Shown: positions 35,108-45,341, numbered from the stretch's first letter. The stretch: 64,000 nt of DNA from an uncultured Thalassotalea sp. (GCA_947502355.1 CANMZP010000004.1:1-64000), one strand, 5' to 3'. Notes: a model not told the origin generated them from the letters alone. Program-made: numbers and translations.

Positions 35108-36589
35108 TTAGTTGCCTACGGCAATGCGTTTCATATCGGTCATGTAACCACGTAATTCTTTACCAATAACTTCTACACCATGGCTACGGATAGCTTCATT
35201 GGCTTCAATCAAGCGCACATTATCCACTTGGTTACTGCTGCTTGCTAAACCTTCACCTAAGTCTTCCAATGTTAACTGGCTAGCAAACTCAGATAGTAAT
35301 GGCACGGCAGCATGTACAAATAAGTAGTTACCGTATTCAGCTGTATCAGAAATGACCACGTTCATTTCATAAAGTTTGTTACGAGCGATACAGTTCGCGA
35401 TAAGCGGTGTTTCATGCAAAGACTCATAGTAAGCAGACTCTTCAATGATGCCAGCGGCAACCATTGCTTCAAAGGCCAATTCAACACCGGCTTTAACCAT
35501 CGCAACCACAAAGATGCCTTTGTCGTAGTATTCTTGCTCGGTGATCTCAATGTCGCAATCTGCAGCCTGCTCAAAAGAGGTTTCTGCTGTTTCGGCGCGC
35601 CATTTTAATAGGTTAGCGTCATCGTTAGCCCAGTCTTCCATCATGGTTGCTGAAAAACGACCTTCAATGATGTCATCCATATGCTTTTCAAATAATGGAC
35701 GTAACACGACTTTTAATTGCTCTGACATATCAAACGCTTTAAGTTTTGCTGGGTTTGATAAACGGTCCATCATATTGGTGATACCACCATGTTTTAAACC
35801 TTCGGTGGTTGTTTCAATGCCGTATTGCAATAGTTTACGGGCATAAGCGGCATCCATTCCTAAAGCAACAAGTTGTTGATGACCAAGGACTGCGGCGGTT
35901 TGTAACATGCCACACAAAATGGTTTGCTCACCCATTAAGTCGGATTTTACTTCAGCAATAAATGAGGACTCTAATACACCTGCACGGTCACCACCGGTTG
36001 CTGATGCGTAGGCTTTTGCAATGGCCAAACCGTCACCACGCGGATCATTTTCTGGGTGAACGGCAATCAGAGTTGGTACACCAAAACCACGTTTGTATTC
36101 TTCACGTACTTCGGTACCTGGACACTTAGGCGCTACCATTACAACCGCAATGTCTTTTCGCACTTGCATGCCTTCTTCAACAATGTTGAAGCCATGCGAG
36201 TAGGCTAGGGTAGAGTTCTCTTTCATTAACGGCATTACCGCATTTACAACGCTCGTATGTTGTTTATCCGGTGTTAGGTTTAGGACCAAATCCGCTTGTG
36301 GGATTAACTCTTGGTAAGTGCCAACGGTAAAGCCATTTTCGCTCGCCCAACGGTAAGATTGACGCTTTTCAGCAATCGCCGCATCACGCAAAGCGTAAGA
36401 AATATTTAGACCTGAATCACGCATGTTCAAACCTTGGTTTAAACCTTGCGCACCACAACCGACAATAACAATGTTCCAACCTTTTAAAAAGTTACAGCCG
36501 TCGCTAAACTCACTACGGTCCATGAAACGACACTTGCCTAATTGTCCTAGTTTTTCTCGTAAACTTAATGTGTTGAAATAGTTTGCCAT
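35108..36589 (-). CDS. ilvC: Ketol-acid reductoisomerase IlvC (class II)
   Basis: Isomerises and reduces acetolactate or acetohydroxybutyrate with NADPH and Mg2+, giving the dihydroxy acids for valine and isoleucine. 493 residues, so the long class II form with the duplicated C-terminal knotted domain. Motifs: NADPH loop [14 protein letters not shown] near 45, [18 protein letters not shown], and two acidic metal sites ([22 protein letters not shown]). The ribosome site GGGAGG is strong. It is divergent from ilvY, its expected activator, and is probably induced by acetolactate through IlvY. Confidence 0.96.
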   Translation of the reverse strand: MANYFNTLSLREKLGQLGKCRFMDRSEFSDGCNFLKGWNIVIVGCGAQGLNQGLNMRDSGLNISYALRDAAIAEKRQSYRWASENGFTVGTYQELIPQADLVLNLTPDKQHTSVVNAVMPLMKENSTLAYSHGFNIVEEGMQVRKDIAVVMVAPKCPGTEVREEYKRGFGVPTLIAVHPENDPRGDGLAIAKAYASATGGDRAGVLESSFIAEVKSDLMGEQTILCGMLQTAAVLGHQQLVALGMDAAYARKLLQYGIETTTEGLKHGGITNMMDRLSNPAKLKAFDMSEQLKVVLRPLFEKHMDDIIEGRFSATMMEDWANDDANLLKWRAETAETSFEQAADCDIEITEQEYYDKGIFVVAMVKAGVELAFEAMVAAGIIEESAYYESLHETPLIANCIARNKLYEMNVVISDTAEYGNYLFVHAAVPLLSEFASQLTLEDLGEGLASSSNQVDNVRLIEANEAIRSHGVEVIGKELRGYMTDMKRIAVGN

Positions 36590-36650
36590 CTTGGCCTCCC
36601 TGAGCGGATAAATAAGAGTTTTGATGAGTCTAGACTACAAGAAAATTTGT

Positions 36651-36700
36651 GTTGCGTAAAATGATGTATTTGCATTGCAGTGTTTCATTATTTGCAATAC
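36651..36700. promoter_or_regulatory. Probable IlvY operator between ilvC and ilvY
   Basis: The 154-bp divergent gap contains TTGCATTGCA (36670-36679) and TTTGCAA (36691-36697), a spaced TTGCA/TGCAA arrangement as expected for LysR-type operators, sitting where IlvY binds in enteric bacteria. Confidence 0.5.
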
Positions 36701-36743
36701 TCTAGGGTTTACTTAGGTCTTATTATTGGCATTTTTGAACGAT

Positions 36744-37622
36744 ATGGATATTAAAACGCTGCAAGTTTTTAGCCATTTGGCAAAAAGTTTACACTTTGGT
36801 CAAACCGCTTATGCATTTCATGTTAGTCCGTCAACTTTGAGTCGAATGATCCAGCGGATTGAAGACCAATTAGGTTGTCAGGTGCTGGAAAGGGATAACC
36901 GCTCTGTGCAATTGACCTCGCAAGGTCGGCAATTTGAGGCCTTTGCCATGCAGCAAATCCAGCAGTGGCAAGCGTTTCAAAGCAGCTTAAAAACCCAACA
37001 AAAACAGCTTACGGGTACGCTAAGTGTTTATTGCTCGGTTACAGCAGCGTACTCGCATTTGCCCCAGGTGCTCGATGGCTTTCGCCGCGTATACCCACAA
37101 ATTGAGATCATTCTTGAAACCGGCAGTGTCGCCGCCGCTGTTGAAAAAGTGAAATCTAATCAAGTGGATATTGCCATAACAGCGTTACCAGAAAAGCTCT
37201 CTAGCCGACTGGACTTTCACCCTATCGCCAAAATACCTTTATCGATCATTGCCCCCACCATAGATTGTCAGGTGAGTCAGCAGTTACAGCCTAGACAAAT
37301 TGACTGGCAACAGTTGCCCATCATTTTGCCCGAACATGGCCTAGCGCGAAAACGATTTGAAGACTGGTACCGTCAAAAGGAGGTAGGTAAACCCAATATC
37401 TACGCAACCGTTGCGGGTCATGAAGCGTTGGTGTCTATGGTGGCACTGGGTTGTGGTGTTGGCATTGCACCGGAGGTGGTGATAGAAAACAGTCCGGTGA
37501 AAGAGCGCATTCGTCGCCTTACCGAACCGACCGCCATCAAACCGTTTGAATTGGTTTTGTGTTATAGCAAAAAACAAAAGCATCAACCCATCGTTAATGC
37601 TTTTCTTAATACGCTCCAATAA
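36744..37622 (+). CDS. ilvY: LysR-type regulator IlvY
   Basis: Activator of ilvC that responds to acetolactate or acetohydroxybutyrate. The frame opens at a TTG at 36726, but the ATG at 36744 (MDIKTLQVF) matches the start of E. coli IlvY and gives 292 residues (E. coli 297). The winged helix lies at about 1-60 (FHVSPSTLSRMIQRIE), followed by a linker helix and a periplasmic-binding-like effector domain with the IlvY signatures YCSVTAAYSHLP and YATVAGHEALVSMVALGCG. It is divergent from ilvC. Confidence 0.93.
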   Translation: MDIKTLQVFSHLAKSLHFGQTAYAFHVSPSTLSRMIQRIEDQLGCQVLERDNRSVQLTSQGRQFEAFAMQQIQQWQAFQSSLKTQQKQLTGTLSVYCSVTAAYSHLPQVLDGFRRVYPQIEIILETGSVAAAVEKVKSNQVDIAITALPEKLSSRLDFHPIAKIPLSIIAPTIDCQVSQQLQPRQIDWQQLPIILPEHGLARKRFEDWYRQKEVGKPNIYATVAGHEALVSMVALGCGVGIAPEVVIENSPVKERIRRLTEPTAIKPFELVLCYSKKQKHQPIVNAFLNTLQ

Positions 37623-37647
37623 CCCAATTATTCCGGGATATCTTTGA

Positions 37648-38793
37648 TTACTTATCGCTGAAAATATCGCGGGCAATAATCAATTTCATGATTTCTGATG
37701 TACCAGCAAAAATGCGGGTAATACGGGCATCATTATATAGCTGACAAATTGGGTATTCCTGCATGTAGCCTGCGCCACCGTGTAATTGCACACCTTCGTC
37801 AGCGACATCACATAGTAATTCACTACAGAGTAACTTGGCCGATGAGGCACTGACACTGTTTGCATCACCAAGGTTAATATCATCCACCAGTTTGTCGGTA
37901 TAAGCCGTCGCCATATCAATACGCGCGCGAAGCTGAGCCATGGTAAATTGGGTATTTTGCATGGCAGATAATGGCTTGCCAAATACTTTACGGTCGGTCA
38001 CAAAATCTTTGGTCAGGTTAAAACCATATTCGGCGGCGCCATTATTCCAAATGGCGCAAATTAGGCGTTCTTCTGCCAGGCCGCCCATCAAGTATTTAAA
38101 CCCTTGGCCTTCCACACCCAGTAAGTTTTCTTTTGGTACTTTTACGTTGTCAAAGAATAACTCGGCAGTATCCTGAGCTTTCATGCCCATCTTATCTAGA
38201 TTGGCGCCACGTTTGAAACCTTCCCAACCTGCTTCGACCACAAATAATGATATGGCGTGAGGGATTTGTGGATTCGTACGGGCTGCTACGACAAAAACAT
38301 CACCACAAATACCATTTGAGATATAGGTTTTGTTGCCATTTAAGACGTAGTGATCGCCATTGTCGATAGCGGTTGCACGCATACCGGCCAGATCTGAACC
38401 TGCATCGGGCTCTGTCATCGCCACACCTAAAATGTATTCACCTGAAATGGCTTTGGGGATGTACTTGTCTTTTAAGTAATCGCTACCATGATTTAGGATG
38501 TATGGGGCAATAATGGTTGAGTGCAATTGCGGCATAAAGCCCGTTTCACCACAGCGGCCAATTTCTTCGGCAACGATGGCTTGAAAGCGAAAATCTTCAA
38601 TACCCAAACCGCCAAAAGCTTCGGGTGCTTGCGGGATAAGGAAACCCATTTCACCCGCTTTACGGTAAACTTCGCGTGGAACAATACCGGCTTTCATGAA
38701 TTCTTCACGATGTGGTACTAACTCTTTATCTAAAAAAGCGCGGAATGCTTCACGAAACATTTCGTGCTCTTGGGTAAAACAATGCCGTTTCAT
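37648..38793 (-). CDS. Acyl-CoA dehydrogenase
   Basis: An FAD enzyme of 381 residues that forms the alpha,beta double bond of an acyl-CoA. I take the ATG at 38793 because it has GGAG nine bases upstream. Signatures: GVAMTEPDAGSDLAGMR (near 125), LNGNKTYISNG, LAEERLICAIWNNGAAEYG, QLHGGAGYMQEYPICQLYNDARITRI, and the FAGTSEIMK end. It is the last gene of a minus-strand operon with an SDR and two MaoC-type proteins, so it likely works on the same acyl-CoA pathway. The chain length or substrate is unknown. Confidence 0.93.
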   Translation of the reverse strand: MKRHCFTQEHEMFREAFRAFLDKELVPHREEFMKAGIVPREVYRKAGEMGFLIPQAPEAFGGLGIEDFRFQAIVAEEIGRCGETGFMPQLHSTIIAPYILNHGSDYLKDKYIPKAISGEYILGVAMTEPDAGSDLAGMRATAIDNGDHYVLNGNKTYISNGICGDVFVVAARTNPQIPHAISLFVVEAGWEGFKRGANLDKMGMKAQDTAELFFDNVKVPKENLLGVEGQGFKYLMGGLAEERLICAIWNNGAAEYGFNLTKDFVTDRKVFGKPLSAMQNTQFTMAQLRARIDMATAYTDKLVDDINLGDANSVSASSAKLLCSELLCDVADEGVQLHGGAGYMQEYPICQLYNDARITRIFAGTSEIMKLIIARDIFSDK

Positions 38794-38826
38794 AATTTTC
38801 TCCAATATTCTTTTAAGTTGCCGCTT

Positions 38827-39228
38827 TTATAACGCGACGATGGCTTCGCCCAACAGAGTTGGCGTGCCGTCAGCTTTCGTGGCTTGAATGGCCACTTTCA
38901 GGCATTGCTCACCGTTGTGCTCCAATTCAGCAACAACTTCACCCGAACAAGTGATCACGTCATGCAAATTGGTGATGGCGGTAAACTTGTTGCTAAAATG
39001 ACGTAACTTCGACTGAGACTGCCAGTTGGTTAAGAAACGGCCCAAATAAGCCATCGATAACATGCCGTGCGCAAACACATCGTCCATCCCGGCCTTTTTG
39101 GCAAAGTCGATATCAATATGAATTGGGTTATGATCGCCAGAGGCGCCTGCATAGAGAGCCAAGGTTGTACGGTTAATTGGTTTAAGCGTTAACTCAGGTA
39201 ACTTACTGCCAATGCTTGTATTGCTCAT
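38827..39228 (-). CDS. MaoC-type (R)-enoyl-CoA hydratase
   Basis: A single hotdog-domain protein of 133 residues. The ATG at 39228 is chosen for its GGAG ribosome site; the frame extends seven codons further up. The hydratase signature is complete: LYAGASGDHNPIHIDIDFAK with the catalytic Asp and His, then FAHGMLSMAYLGRFLTNW. It overlaps the preceding MaoC-N gene region closely (14-bp gap). The two hotdog proteins probably form a heteromeric hydratase, as known for steroid and branched-chain acyl-CoA pathways. Confidence 0.9.
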   Translation of the reverse strand: MSNTSIGSKLPELTLKPINRTTLALYAGASGDHNPIHIDIDFAKKAGMDDVFAHGMLSMAYLGRFLTNWQSQSKLRHFSNKFTAITNLHDVITCSGEVVAELEHNGEQCLKVAIQATKADGTPTLLGEAIVAL

Positions 39229-39241
39229 GTTCGTCTCCTGA

Positions 39242-39685
39242 TTATGCATTTCTATAAACTAATGTTTGACGGGCACGACAGACAACGTCGTTATCTTGAT
39301 TTGTGTATTCATTTTCCATAACCACAAACTCTAAGGCGCCGCCTTTTTTGTCAAAAATGTCTTTGATTTTTGAGGTGATGGTGATTCTATCTCCAGCATA
39401 TATTTGCCCAAGGTAATCAAATTCTTGCGAGCCGTGCAGAACACGACCAATATCCATACCCAGTAAATCCAGTACCGGTAAAAACTCCGGCGCTTGCATA
39501 TCTAAGGCCATGGCAAAGGTTGGTGGCGCTGGAATGCGTGCAAAACCTGCATCGCGAGCAGCGGATTCGTCAGTATATACGGGGTTCGTTTCACCAATAG
39601 CTTTGGCAAAAAAGGCTAAGCGACCTTTTTCGACGTCGGTGGTGAATGTACCAAATTGATGGCCAACTTTTGATTTGTCTAACAT
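39242..39685 (-). CDS. FAS1-like MaoC N-terminal dehydratase-domain protein
   Basis: A 147-residue hotdog protein of the MaoC_dehydrat_N family. The pattern KIGETNPVYTDESAARDAG and IPAPPTFAMALDMQ is visible with a GSQEFDYLGQIYAGDRIT strand, but the catalytic Asp/His of a working hydratase is absent (family knowledge), so it most likely serves as the partner of the next gene. It begins 10 bp after the SDR stop. Confidence 0.87.
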   Translation of the reverse strand: MLDKSKVGHQFGTFTTDVEKGRLAFFAKAIGETNPVYTDESAARDAGFARIPAPPTFAMALDMQAPEFLPVLDLLGMDIGRVLHGSQEFDYLGQIYAGDRITITSKIKDIFDKKGGALEFVVMENEYTNQDNDVVCRARQTLVYRNA

Positions 39686-39695
39686 CTGTTTGCCC

Positions 39696-40616
39696 TTATT
39701 TTTTTGCGTTTAATAGATCAATACCAACCATTTCACCGACGGCATTAAAGGTGCTGACGATACTCTCTGCCGGTGTTGAATTTGAGAAGTCACAAATGTT
39801 GTCCCATTTATCGGCAACGTCTTCGGCACTCACATCTTTTTCGATGCCAAAGGCATAACCTTCACTGCGCTCAACACGAACTTTTGCAAACCAACTCGCA
39901 CCAACTTCAAATACACCACCGGTTTCTTTGTTTTCATCGCTGCATAATTTAACAACCAAAGGCACAACGTAGTCTGGCGAGGTAGCTTTAAGCACATCTT
40001 CTGGCCAGATCGTTTGGGTTAAACGTGAGCCAGCGATAGGGGCGATCACATTGACTTGAATATTTTTACGAGCACCTTCAATGGCTAATGTTTTACCTAA
40101 ACCGAGTAAGGCCGATTTGGCCGAGCTGTAGTTCGCTTGACCAAAGTTACCGTAAATACCGGCAGCAGAGGTGGTAAAGATCACGCGACCAAAACCTTGA
40201 GCAACCATATAAGGCCATGCGGCTTTCGTTACAGCGTAAGCACCATTAACGTGAACTTTGTAAATAAGTTCCCAGTCTAAATCACTCATTTTAACGAAAC
40301 TTGAATCACGCAAGATACCGGCGTTGTTAATGACAATGTCGATACGACCATAGGCATCAATGGCGGTTTTTACAATGCTTTCGCCATCTTCTACTGAGTT
40401 ATAGTTGGCAACAGCTACTCCACCGTTGGCTATGATTTCATCGACAACCAAGTCCGCGGCGCGATTGCTTGCGCCTTCACCGTGGCCAGAGCCACCCAAA
40501 TCATTGACAACAACTTTGGCGCCGCGTTTGGCAAATTCTAAAGCATAACTTTTACCCAAGCCGCCACCGGCACCGGTTACAATAACGACTTTGTCTTGAA
40601 AATTAATTTGACTCAT
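39696..40616 (-). CDS. Short-chain dehydrogenase, MFE2-type (3R)-hydroxyacyl-CoA dehydrogenase
   Basis: A 306-residue NAD(P) enzyme, first gene of the operon. Rossmann motif VTGAGGGLGKSYALEFAKRG (near 15), DLGGSGHGEGASNRAADLVV insert, NNAGILRD, and the YSSAK catalytic pair (near 150) identify it. The insert and the C-terminal extension resemble the dehydrogenase domain of multifunctional enzyme 2 that oxidises (3R)-hydroxyacyl-CoA, which fits the hydratase genes downstream. With the acyl-CoA dehydrogenase this makes an almost complete beta-oxidation cycle; no thiolase is in the cluster. Confidence 0.9.
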   Translation of the reverse strand: MSQINFQDKVVIVTGAGGGLGKSYALEFAKRGAKVVVNDLGGSGHGEGASNRAADLVVDEIIANGGVAVANYNSVEDGESIVKTAIDAYGRIDIVINNAGILRDSSFVKMSDLDWELIYKVHVNGAYAVTKAAWPYMVAQGFGRVIFTTSAAGIYGNFGQANYSSAKSALLGLGKTLAIEGARKNIQVNVIAPIAGSRLTQTIWPEDVLKATSPDYVVPLVVKLCSDENKETGGVFEVGASWFAKVRVERSEGYAFGIEKDVSAEDVADKWDNICDFSNSTPAESIVSTFNAVGEMVGIDLLNAKK

Positions 40617-40855
40617 CTTACTACCTTATTTAATAACTTTGATTTCTCTATTTTTATCGTGTGATAGGATCTTGTCGTCCTTTAATCACATTAGTGTCGG
40701 ACAGCAAAGGCAATAACCCAATGACATAAAAGAACTAAATGATTGTCCAAAGGGGGATAAACCGTTGGTTTGATAAGGCTAAGCAGATAAAAGTCGACAA
40801 ACAAAGCTTTCGAAGTTATGTTAATGAAAGGTTAATATTGTCTTGATGTAGTGAG

Positions 40856-41902
40856 ATGAGAGCGAATCCTCCGAGAAGAAAAACGGTTTCAAGCCATTAT
40901 ATTGGTATTTTGTTGGCAAGCCTTAAGCAGCATGGGCATAACGCTGATTCGCTTTTGGCTCAGCATAACTTTAAAGCCGAGCAATTTTTAGCAAACAGTC
41001 ATAACCCGGCCCCCATTCGGTTGCCTTATCACATCCTTTCTTCTCTTGTTCGTCATACATGGAAAACCTTGGATGATGAAAACTTAGGGTTAGCAGATAA
41101 ACGTCTGCCCATGGGGGCGCTTAACTATGCTGGGCAATTGGCGGTTGGAGCAGGAAATCTTGGCCAGGCTTTAGGCGTCATGTTTGGTTTTTATAATTAC
41201 ATCGAATCGGGCTTAAAAATACACCACTATATTGACGACGATGAATTTGTCTTTGAAATTGATATGCGCTCGCCTAAGCCTGATTTTTACCATATGTTAA
41301 CCGATTTTATTATGGCGGGGGTTCATCGCTTTTGTTGTTGGCTTACTGGTAAACAGATTATTTTAAAAGCCGTTACCTTTAACTTTTCCATGCCCTCACA
41401 CAGCTACGAATATGGCCTAATCTATTCTTGTCCATTAGTGTTTGACGCATCAACCCTGTCTATGCGATTTAGCCGTGAGTTTTTAAAGTTACCTGTGGTT
41501 CAAAATACTCAGGAGCTGGCGGCTTATATCAGTGAGTCTCCAAAGGGGTTGTTGTTAAATCCGGTAGATGATGATTCCTATACCATAAAAGTAAAACGTT
41601 ATATCGAAACGTTTAGAGGTAAGGAGCTGCCTACTTTTGAAAAGGTTGCTGCGGGCTTACATATGGTGCCCAAGACATTGCGTTCGCACTTAAAGACGGA
41701 AGGTATTACCTATCAGAAAATTAAAGATGTGATGCGCCAAGATTGGGCCATTCATTGTCTGAACCAACCACATTATTCTATTGCCTCGATTGCCGAAGAG
41801 GTTGGCTTTACGGAAACCGGGGCATTTGTCAGAGCTTTTAAAAGCTGGACTGAGATGACGCCAAGTGTATATCGCAATAAGGTGTTAAGTCTGAACAGTT
41901 AA
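40856..41902 (+). CDS. AraC family regulator of the catabolic operon
   Basis: A 348-residue transcription factor. The N-terminal part (about 10-210) is an arabinose-binding-like effector domain of the type found in regulators of lipid and alcohol catabolism. The C-terminal part (about 240-345) has two helix-turn-helix units (VAAGLHMVPKTLRSHLK and IASIAEEVGFTETGAFVRAFK). It is divergent from the SDR-MaoC-ACAD operon, the likely target, and lies upstream of the TonB receptor gene. A second regulator of the same design is at 49627. Confidence 0.88.
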   Translation: MRANPPRRKTVSSHYIGILLASLKQHGHNADSLLAQHNFKAEQFLANSHNPAPIRLPYHILSSLVRHTWKTLDDENLGLADKRLPMGALNYAGQLAVGAGNLGQALGVMFGFYNYIESGLKIHHYIDDDEFVFEIDMRSPKPDFYHMLTDFIMAGVHRFCCWLTGKQIILKAVTFNFSMPSHSYEYGLIYSCPLVFDASTLSMRFSREFLKLPVVQNTQELAAYISESPKGLLLNPVDDDSYTIKVKRYIETFRGKELPTFEKVAAGLHMVPKTLRSHLKTEGITYQKIKDVMRQDWAIHCLNQPHYSIASIAEEVGFTETGAFVRAFKSWTEMTPSVYRNKVLSLNS

Positions 41903-42211
41903 ACTTGTTAATTTGTACACCTCCCTAGCTTCGCGACAACCATCTGTTTTATCTATTTTTTTAAAGTCTTATCTACGGTGCTTTCACTCAAAGTAGCACG
42001 ACTTTTTGTGCCTTTAATGACCGCTTTGAATTTTTCTCGCCCCTTAATAAAGTCAAGTTATGTTAAAAAATATGTTCGTTTTCGTTATGGCGATGTTAAG
42101 CGCGATCAAGCAATCTTGAATATGGTTTGTCAAAGCCAAGCATTAAAAAATAAAAATTAAAGGCAAGGAACAACCCCTTGTCGCCTCAATGCACAAAAGT
42201 ATGCACATCAA

Positions 42212-42276
42212 ATAATGTATAAAAGAGCTGTGTAAAAGCACTGTGTAAAAGCACTGTATAAAAGTGCTATATAAAA
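42212..42276 (+). repeat. 13-bp imperfect tandem repeat in the TonB-receptor leader
   Basis: Five successive units of roughly CACTGTGTAAAAG (the first and last diverged) lie directly before the receptor gene, about 25 bp from the start codon. It may form part of an untranslated leader or operator array. Nothing else coding is seen in the gap 41903-42301. Confidence 0.7.
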
Positions 42277-42301
42277 ACAACGCAAGAACAGGGGAAGAAT
42301 C

Positions 42302-44722
42302 GTGAGAAATACGTTAAATATCAAACGTCATCCATTAGGGGTAGCTGTAGCTGTCGCGTTAATGGCGGGCAGTTATAGTCAGCAAGTATTGGCAGATGAT
42401 GCCGCAGCGACAATCGATCAGGATATGGAGGTCATTTTGGTGAAAGGCGCAAAGCGTCCAAAAAGTTTAAATGAAGTACCTGCCTCGGTTGCTGTTATTG
42501 GCGGGGAAACGCTTGAACAAATGAAAATCGACAATATGGAAAACTTGTCGAAAGGCCTACCAAACGTGACCATTTCTGCAAACGCCATTCAAGATACCAT
42601 CTCCATTCGTGGTATTAACTCAGATCTTCAAGCGGGTGGAGAACAATCTGTCGGTATTTTTGTTGATGGTGTCTACCATGGTCGCGGTGTTCAATCGCGC
42701 TTCTCTTTCTTGGATGTGGGAACGGTAGAAGTATTACGTGGTCCGCAGGGGGCATTGTTTGGTAAAAACACCATTGCCGGTGTTTTAGCCATCAATCCGG
42801 CGCAACCTCGTGAAGATATGGAAGCAAAATTAACCACCGGTTGGGAAACCGAAACGGAACAGGTTGAAACCTCCGGTTTTGTTACCGGTAAATTAAATGA
42901 GTCGGGGACACTAAAAGGTCGACTGGCATTTAAATATAAAGATAACGACAAAGGTTTTATTGACAATATCTCGGTTGGTGATGATGGCGTTCGCACGGAA
43001 GACTTTTCTTACCGTGGTATTTTAGACTGGCAAGCAACGGATGCGTTAACCTTTAACTTGCGGATGGACTCCGGCAAACAAGAGCAAAACGGTATTTACT
43101 GGGAGCTTGAAGAGCTTGGTGGACCTCTAGCTCCCCTTATCGAGTCGTTTGGTGAAGATGGTCGTTTAAATCATAAAGGTACGGGTACCAATAATATTCC
43201 TGGTACAGATACCCTTTACCCAGGTCTAGGTTACAAAGGTAAAGATACGCCATTTTATATGGATACGAATTACGATGAGTATGCACTTAAAGCGGACTAT
43301 AAAGTAGATCAAGGTACCTTTACGGTGATTGCAGCTAAGTCAGAATACGATTTTGATCGTACCCTAGATGCCGATTTCGGTCCTCTGCCTATTTTGCAGT
43401 TTACCGATCGCGAAGATTTTGATCAGACCAGCTTTGAAGCACGTTTTGTCTCGAACAACAGTGATACTTTTGAATACATCTTAGGTGTTTACTATCAGGA
43501 AAGTGATTTGGAAGTAAGCGGGGTAACGGACGTTGCCAGTGGCCCTGGTACGCCAGTCGGTGACGCTGCAAATGGGGCTATTGGTGTTTATCCGGAGTAT
43601 ATTGCCACATCCCGATATCATGTATTGGATCAAGATTCTGATATGTGGGCTGTATTTGGTCAAGTGGGCTTTGGTTTAACGGAAGATTTAAAACTGGAAC
43701 TGTCGGCCCGTTACTCGGATGAAGATAAGGACGGTACACAGGCTGTTTCCCTTTATGGTGGCACTGGTGGCGGTCAAATTGGCGGTACACCATTAACTAA
43801 CCCGGTTGAAATTGGTTTTTGGGGACTGGCTGTTCTTGATGCGATAGAACATTCGAATGAGCTAGATCGTAATGAGACTCACTTTTCTCCAGCAGCGAGT
43901 TTAAGTTGGACAGTAGATAACAACACAAACCTCTATGCAAGCTACGCTGAAGGTGTAAAAGGTGGTGGTTTTAATTCCTTTGCCATGTCAGAAGACCCTG
44001 AAGAAGCTGAGTATGATGAAGAAGAAGCTACCTCGTATGAAATTGGTGGTAAATTTAACCTGCTTGATGGCAGCCTAAAGCTAAATACCGCGGCATTCTA
44101 TACCGAATTTGATGATATGCAAACCACTCAATTTACCGGTGGTACAACGTTTGTTGTTGCTAATGCGGCAGAAGCGACATCAAAAGGTATCGAAATGGAT
44201 ATGGTTTGGAATATCACTGACGAATGGACATTATATTCAAACTTTGGCTGGATTGATTTTGAATTTGACTCGTATAAAAATGCCGGTTGTACAGCGATGC
44301 AAATCGTTGAAGGTGGCCATGCCAATGGTGGGGCTTGTGCTGCCGCTGGTGGTAACGATTTAAGTGGTGAAACAAACCAGGACGTGGCCGATTACACTGG
44401 TTCATTGGCCGTTCAATATGCGACTATGATTGGCGAGTATGAGTTAGTGACTCGTATTGATGCCAACTATACTGATGAGTACTATGCTGCACCGGATTTG
44501 GATGAAGCATCATTGGTTGATTCATACACTTTAGTTGATGCCTCGGTGCGGTTGATTTCGCCAGAAGGTGATTGGGATATTGCTTTTATTGGTCGTAACT
44601 TGACCGATAAAGAGTACTTTATGTACCACAATGATACGCCATTGGTCACTGGCGCTCACCAAGCAGGTACGGCTGCGCCAGCAACGTACACCTTTCAATT
44701 TAGCTATCACTTTATTGACTAA
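42302..44722 (+). CDS. TonB-dependent outer-membrane receptor
   Basis: An 806-residue active-uptake receptor. Signal peptide about 1-31, a TonB box-like MEVILVKG (about 44-51), plug domain (about 55-165; NEVPASVAVI, ISIRGINSD, VEVLRGPQGALFGKNTIAG) and a 22-stranded barrel that ends in YTFQFSYHFID with a terminal aromatic strand. It starts with GTG after AGGGGAAGAAT. It lies between an AraC gene and acyl-CoA genes, so the substrate is probably a hydrophobic or bulky organic molecule. Siderophore or vitamin use cannot be excluded. A bidirectional terminator follows. Confidence 0.93.
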   Translation: MRNTLNIKRHPLGVAVAVALMAGSYSQQVLADDAAATIDQDMEVILVKGAKRPKSLNEVPASVAVIGGETLEQMKIDNMENLSKGLPNVTISANAIQDTISIRGINSDLQAGGEQSVGIFVDGVYHGRGVQSRFSFLDVGTVEVLRGPQGALFGKNTIAGVLAINPAQPREDMEAKLTTGWETETEQVETSGFVTGKLNESGTLKGRLAFKYKDNDKGFIDNISVGDDGVRTEDFSYRGILDWQATDALTFNLRMDSGKQEQNGIYWELEELGGPLAPLIESFGEDGRLNHKGTGTNNIPGTDTLYPGLGYKGKDTPFYMDTNYDEYALKADYKVDQGTFTVIAAKSEYDFDRTLDADFGPLPILQFTDREDFDQTSFEARFVSNNSDTFEYILGVYYQESDLEVSGVTDVASGPGTPVGDAANGAIGVYPEYIATSRYHVLDQDSDMWAVFGQVGFGLTEDLKLELSARYSDEDKDGTQAVSLYGGTGGGQIGGTPLTNPVEIGFWGLAVLDAIEHSNELDRNETHFSPAASLSWTVDNNTNLYASYAEGVKGGGFNSFAMSEDPEEAEYDEEEATSYEIGGKFNLLDGSLKLNTAAFYTEFDDMQTTQFTGGTTFVVANAAEATSKGIEMDMVWNITDEWTLYSNFGWIDFEFDSYKNAGCTAMQIVEGGHANGGACAAAGGNDLSGETNQDVADYTGSLAVQYATMIGEYELVTRIDANYTDEYYAAPDLDEASLVDSYTLVDASVRLISPEGDWDIAFIGRNLTDKEYFMYHNDTPLVTGAHQAGTAAPATYTFQFSYHFID

Positions 44723-44771
44723 GCCTATAGGCAATAATGTGGGGTTAACCTCGCTTTAGTAACAACATTAA

Positions 44772-44802
44772 AAAACCTCTGAGTCAGATCAGGGGTTTTT
44801 TC
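44772..44802. terminator. Bidirectional terminator after the TonB receptor
   Basis: AAAACCTCTGA pairs with TCAGGGGTTTT (one G-T pair), and a T-run follows on both strands. It serves the receptor gene and the VOC gene. Confidence 0.88.
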
Positions 44803-44878
44803 ATTTCGAGCTGTTGAATCAAAAAACCAATCATCCAATCCTTTTGATAATACCAATCCATTTTTGTCGTTTGCTTTT

Positions 44879-45289
44879 TTATTCGCTCTTATGGCAAACA
44901 AAACAAAGCTTGTTGCCATCGGGATCTCGGACATAACTTGCGTAAAAGTTGGGGTGCGCTTCTGCTCTTATCCCCGGTTTTCCTTCATCAACCGCATCTA
45001 GAGAAATGGCTTGGCTGTAGGCGTTATCTACCGCCTCTCTGCTTTGCGCTAAAATGGCGATATAGCTGCCATTGGCAAAGGTTGCCGGTTCACCATTAAA
45101 GGGTACATTTATCCATAAAGAGTCCGCACCAGTGTTGTCATGCTTAGCACATTCATCTTCCGGTTTGCCATAACCTGCCCAAGTATCGCTTGTCGAATGC
45201 CGGTAATAGCCAAGTACGCCGAGTACGGCATCGTAAAATAAAATCGACTTATCAATATCATTAACACCTAAACCAATGTGACTGAACAT
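44879..45289 (-). CDS. VOC family (glyoxalase-like) protein
   Basis: A 136-residue protein with one vicinal-oxygen-chelate fold: FSHIGLGVNDIDKSILFYDAVLG at the start (first metal-ligand His near 4) and YASYVRDPDGNKLCFVCH at the end. The acidic segment GYGKPEDECAKHDNTGA near 45 is unusual. Such proteins act as dioxygenases, lyases or resistance proteins; no activity is deducible here. The ribosome site GAGGAGC is good. Confidence 0.88.
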   Translation of the reverse strand: MFSHIGLGVNDIDKSILFYDAVLGVLGYYRHSTSDTWAGYGKPEDECAKHDNTGADSLWINVPFNGEPATFANGSYIAILAQSREAVDNAYSQAISLDAVDEGKPGIRAEAHPNFYASYVRDPDGNKLCFVCHKSE

Positions 45290-45341
45290 GATTTGCTCCT
45301 CAAAATAAAGTGCGCATTCTGCTTTTAAGGTGATGCTTTTG

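Noticed and set aside
41978-42160. 60-residue frame before the TonB receptor
   Set aside because: Non-coding composition, no ribosome site and no conserved features.
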